64,000 nt of DNA, from assembly GCF_018143015.1 (NCBI RefSeq), contig NC_054741.1, positions 51,661,048-51,725,047 on the forward strand, read 5' to 3'. A program made the position numbers and the translations under genes. Shown here one piece after another: positions 61,082-64,000 of this stretch; position 1 is the stretch's first letter, and the number at the start of each line of letters is the position of its first letter. The notes under the pieces are model-generated. The model saw only the letters and a list, made by a program, of their open reading frames with translations. It made no database searches and was not told the DNA's origin. The stretch is from Lytechinus variegatus. Lineage: Eukaryota > Echinodermata > Echinoidea > Temnopleuroida > Toxopneustidae.

Positions 61082-61087
61082 AATAAA
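61082..61087 (+). terminator. Candidate CHMP4 polyadenylation signal AATAAA
   Basis: First AATAAA after the stop codon, about 1.04 kb downstream. Further ones occur near 61708 and 63175, so longer 3' UTRs are possible. Confidence 0.5.
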
Positions 61088-62101
61088 TGCAGTTGTTTGA
61101 TCCTCTTTATTATCTTCTTTAAAAAAAGTATATGAATTTGTTTAGTGATAATGGTTATCATGGTTTTGGACACTGGAATGTAGTTTTAATAGAGTAGAGG
61201 GGGAGTTTGCCAACAAAAAGAAATGTGCGAAGCATTCTTCATGAGGAAAACAGAAGCTGCTATGTTTGTAAATGTGTAGTGAACATGTTGGCTATTTGTA
61301 CAGATATAAATTTATTTTATCAATAATAGCTTCCTTGAAATATATGACTTGATAGGTTTAAAAGAAATGAGGGAAGGGGGGGGGTGTTGCAATTTTCTGT
61401 GAAATTCTTTCCAGACCTACATTTTGCTGTACGTGTTCATTCTACCCTGTTAATGTTATGAACAATGTTTTGTTTTGAAATTATCACGTAGGAGATTATT
61501 CATGAATTTACACCACTCTGCCTTGTCAAAAGGTATTATTCTTTTATTTACACTTGACTTTCATGTACATGTATGGTAAAGTGATTCATTGTATTATTTT
61601 GGTTTTTACCGGTAATTAGTAGTGTTGTATTGTCATAAAGTACTAGGAACATTACGTTTGCAATCGATGCATTTCTGCTAATATTAGAATATGTACATGT
61701 ACATGTAATAAATAAGGACTCATATGACCTTGTTCAAAACATGACCCTGATTTCTAACATTGCTACATGTATTATGTTGTCTAGTTTAAAAGAAAATTCT
61801 AGAAAGAAAAAAATGCTCTTTCCTCATTTCATTTATTAACCAAGCTTAACAGTGGAAATTATACTCTTAACAATGGCAACTACATGTAGGCCCTACTGGT
61901 ATTCTTTTCAATGCACTGATTACTTGATGTCAAAAAAGCCTTATCCAGTTGGTGCAACAATGTTTCATTAGTGGTGAAAAATTAATCTCAGAATCTATCC
62001 GATATTGTATGAGAAGTGTTATGAAGCAGAGCAAATGTCCGGACAGATACATGAACTACTGTACAGTTAAGCATGCAAAGGTCGAAGGAATTTTTCATGC
62101 C
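61088..62101. other. Unassigned region downstream of CHMP4
   Basis: No gene or recognised repeat apart from scattered TACATGTACATGTA words. It could be a longer 3' UTR. Confidence 0.4.
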
Positions 62102-62482
62102 CGGTGGTTGTTTCATAAAGCTGTTTGTAAGTTACGAGTGACTTTACAAACTACTGGGGGGTGTTTCACAAAGATTTAAGTATGACTTAGAGTCGCACTT
62201 AAATGTCTAGTTGCGCGCAGTATAAAAGGCATGACAGCATTGGTCAGATCATGCCAAGAGGACGCGCACTACTGCATATTGATCAATAAGATTGCGCGTT
62301 GCATATCATGTACGCGTCGACATTTAAGTGCGACCTAAGTCATACTTAAATCTTTGTGAAACACCCCCCAGGTGATTCTTTCTCAGGAGCTATATCAACA
62401 CCTATTAAAAATTTGGTGCACATAATTCAGCTCAAGAAAGGATCACCGGTCGTTAATACGAACAGCTTTATGAAACACCCAC
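62102..62482. mobile_element. MITE family A, copy 3, split by family B
   Basis: The left part GGTTGTTTCATAAAGCTGTT continues to about 62153. The right part resumes near 62372 and ends AACAGCTTTATGAAACACCC. A complete family B element occupies 62157-62368 between them. Confidence 0.85.
62157..62368. mobile_element. MITE family B, copy 2 (nested)
   Basis: 212 bp, the same length as copy 1 at 16793-17004, with the same ends GGGGGTGTTTCACAAAGATT and its complement. Flanks are CTG (left) and CAG (right). It is inserted in a family A element. Confidence 0.9.
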
Positions 62483-62499
62483 CTGGGTGGTGTTATGTT

Positions 62500-62665
62500 G
62501 GTAAGGTATGCACAAATAAAACAAATGGGTACCCGGCAAGATTAATTCCTTGAATGCACTGAGCGCTGAAAGGCAGCTCGAGCTAAAGCCAGGGTAATAA
62601 CGATAATAAACAATGCGCCTCGGAATAGATTATTTCTAGATAGATGGCGCTTTATATATGCCTAT
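62500..62665 (+). mobile_element. SINE 3' portion
   Basis: Contains AAATGGGTACCCGGCAAGAT, GAGCTAAAGCCAGGGTAATA and GATGGCGCTTTATATATGCC. The first half aligns with the body of the SINE at 16450-16545. The tRNA-like head is absent, so it is 5'-truncated. Confidence 0.6.
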
Positions 62666-63864
62666 TATTACTATGGAACGTGTTCTTAGGTACAAAGTCA
62701 GCTAGATAGGAATTCATCTCATCTAGTGCAAGAACTCGTCACCAGTTGTGCATGAGTTCATGCTTAACTTTTAAATGGCTTCGTGAAACAGCTCCCAGGT
62801 TATGCAAAATATGGTACACTGTATTTACTTCCTGTTTAAGTGGACTTTCCTTTTTAAGTGAAATTCCTTTAAGTGAAAGATATTTCTGTTGTCTTAACTC
62901 CCAAGAGATTTGACTGGGCAGATTCACCTGTATTCACATTGTACACATCTTTATGATCAGCACTCGGTCTTATGGAACCTGTTTTCAGATGGTATACCGT
63001 AAATGTGAAATGTATCATACTCCATGTATCTACAGTATATGTGTGATGGCTTTTTTTGTTGGATATTTTGAAACATTCACTTTTCAAAGTTTTGGAAGAT
63101 TGAAGTTATGTACATGTATTTTTTTCTACCATATCCCAATTAATATGTGTGATTGAGTTATACTACTAGAAGAAAATAAACCATCCATCGTATAGCTATA
63201 TTGTTGCTATGTATTATTTGTATGATATATTTAGAAGCTGTAATACAAGTACATTGTAATATAACACACCATCATTTCAGTTGCATAGATTTCCATTAGT
63301 GCTTCTCCTCAAAAGAGGCCTTTTTAATAGTGTTGCCTTTGATTAATAGTGGATTCAGTGCTTTTATACAGTAAGGTACCGTATTCACCAAAAGTTTACC
63401 TCTTTAGATGATTTTCAAGTTTTTAACATCCAAGATCTGTGTAATAGAATTGAGATATCATAGTATAATCAAATTCAGTGTATAGGGTAACACAAATTTG
63501 GAATAATAATCATCAATTATTTCAAAAATAGTCAACATGTGCCCCTCTTATATTTTTGCCAGCACTTAACCACATACACATACTTTTTCATTATTGTATT
63601 TTTGTTTGCATAGAATTATATTCAATTAACCATGATACATGTTTAATGATATAGAATAGGGGATACCATTTGGTACATGTTAAAATAGCACTGTCATTTC
63701 TTTCTGTTAACTCAAAATTTCACTAGATATGGTATGATTACTTGTAAATAAATAATCTTTATAATGTGACATGTTTGTGAAGTGGTTTTTTTTATGAACG
63801 TCTTGACAAATAATTGTAATATGGATCGCCTGATGAGTTCATATTTTTATTTACGTTTTTAAAG
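62666..63864. other. Unassigned sequence
   Basis: AT-rich, no recognised gene, RNA or repeat. An AATAAA lies near 63175. Confidence 0.4.
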
Positions 63865-64000
63865 GTCAAGTCCACCTCAGAAAAAAATTGATTTGAATCA
63901 ATAGAGAAAAATCAGACAAGCACAATGCTGAAAATTTCATCAAAATCGGATGTAAAATAAGAAAGATGACATTTCAAAGTTTCGCTTATTTTTAACAAAA
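63865..64000. repeat. Dispersed repeat family M, copy 3 (cut by window edge)
   Basis: Begins AAAGGTCAAGTCCACCTC and shares GCTGAAAATTTCATCAAAAT with the copy at 24852. It runs off the right edge of the window. Confidence 0.6.

Overview
This is animal nuclear DNA: AT-rich, intron-dominated and full of transposable elements. The gene content (a heat shock factor, an ESCRT-III subunit, a two-domain SRCR receptor) and the repeats (RLE-type and L2/CR1-type LINEs, tRNA-like SINEs, many short TIR elements) point to a deuterostome. An echinoderm, probably a sea urchin, is the best guess. That is inference, since no species marker is present.

Layout. (1) 1-3648: non-coding, with a hairpin, a degenerate direct repeat and a TIR element. 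(2) 3649-7526, minus: a four-exon SRCR receptor of 468 residues with signal peptide, two SRCR domains, one membrane helix and a proline-rich tail ending in an overlapping PSAP/PPPY motif. (3) 7527-20630: intergenic, with an intact 1003-residue RLE-type LINE (11627-14638, minus) inside a degenerate tandem repeat, plus several MITEs, a SINE and microsatellites. (4) 20631-43848, minus: a complete heat shock transcription factor gene. Eleven coding exons were assembled by eye; they join in frame into 584 codons, with consensus donors and acceptors. Its first intron is about 12 kb and holds a ~175-bp satellite, an array of palindromes around GATATC, a large inverted repeat and a young 1.3-kb TIR element. 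(5) 43849-52429: HSF upstream region and intergenic repeats (hAT-like and piggyBac-like elements, a long foldback built on a GCGAGCGCGAAGCGCGAGC motif, a perfect 41-bp palindrome). (6) 52430-60043, plus: a complete five-exon CHMP4 (SNF7) gene of 216 residues; its second intron holds a second, nearly identical copy of the 1.3-kb element. (7) 60044-64000: CHMP4 3' region with a tandem repeat, nested MITEs and a SINE end.

The three cellular genes do not form a pathway by position. One functional link can be suggested: the SRCR tail carries ESCRT/NEDD4-recruiting motifs, and CHMP4 is the ESCRT-III filament protein. The clearest system-level observation is mobile: five MITE families share one terminal motif and CWG flanks, which suggests mobilisation by one PIF/Harbinger-type transposase, and a separate recent element with 7-bp target duplications sits in introns of both HSF and CHMP4.
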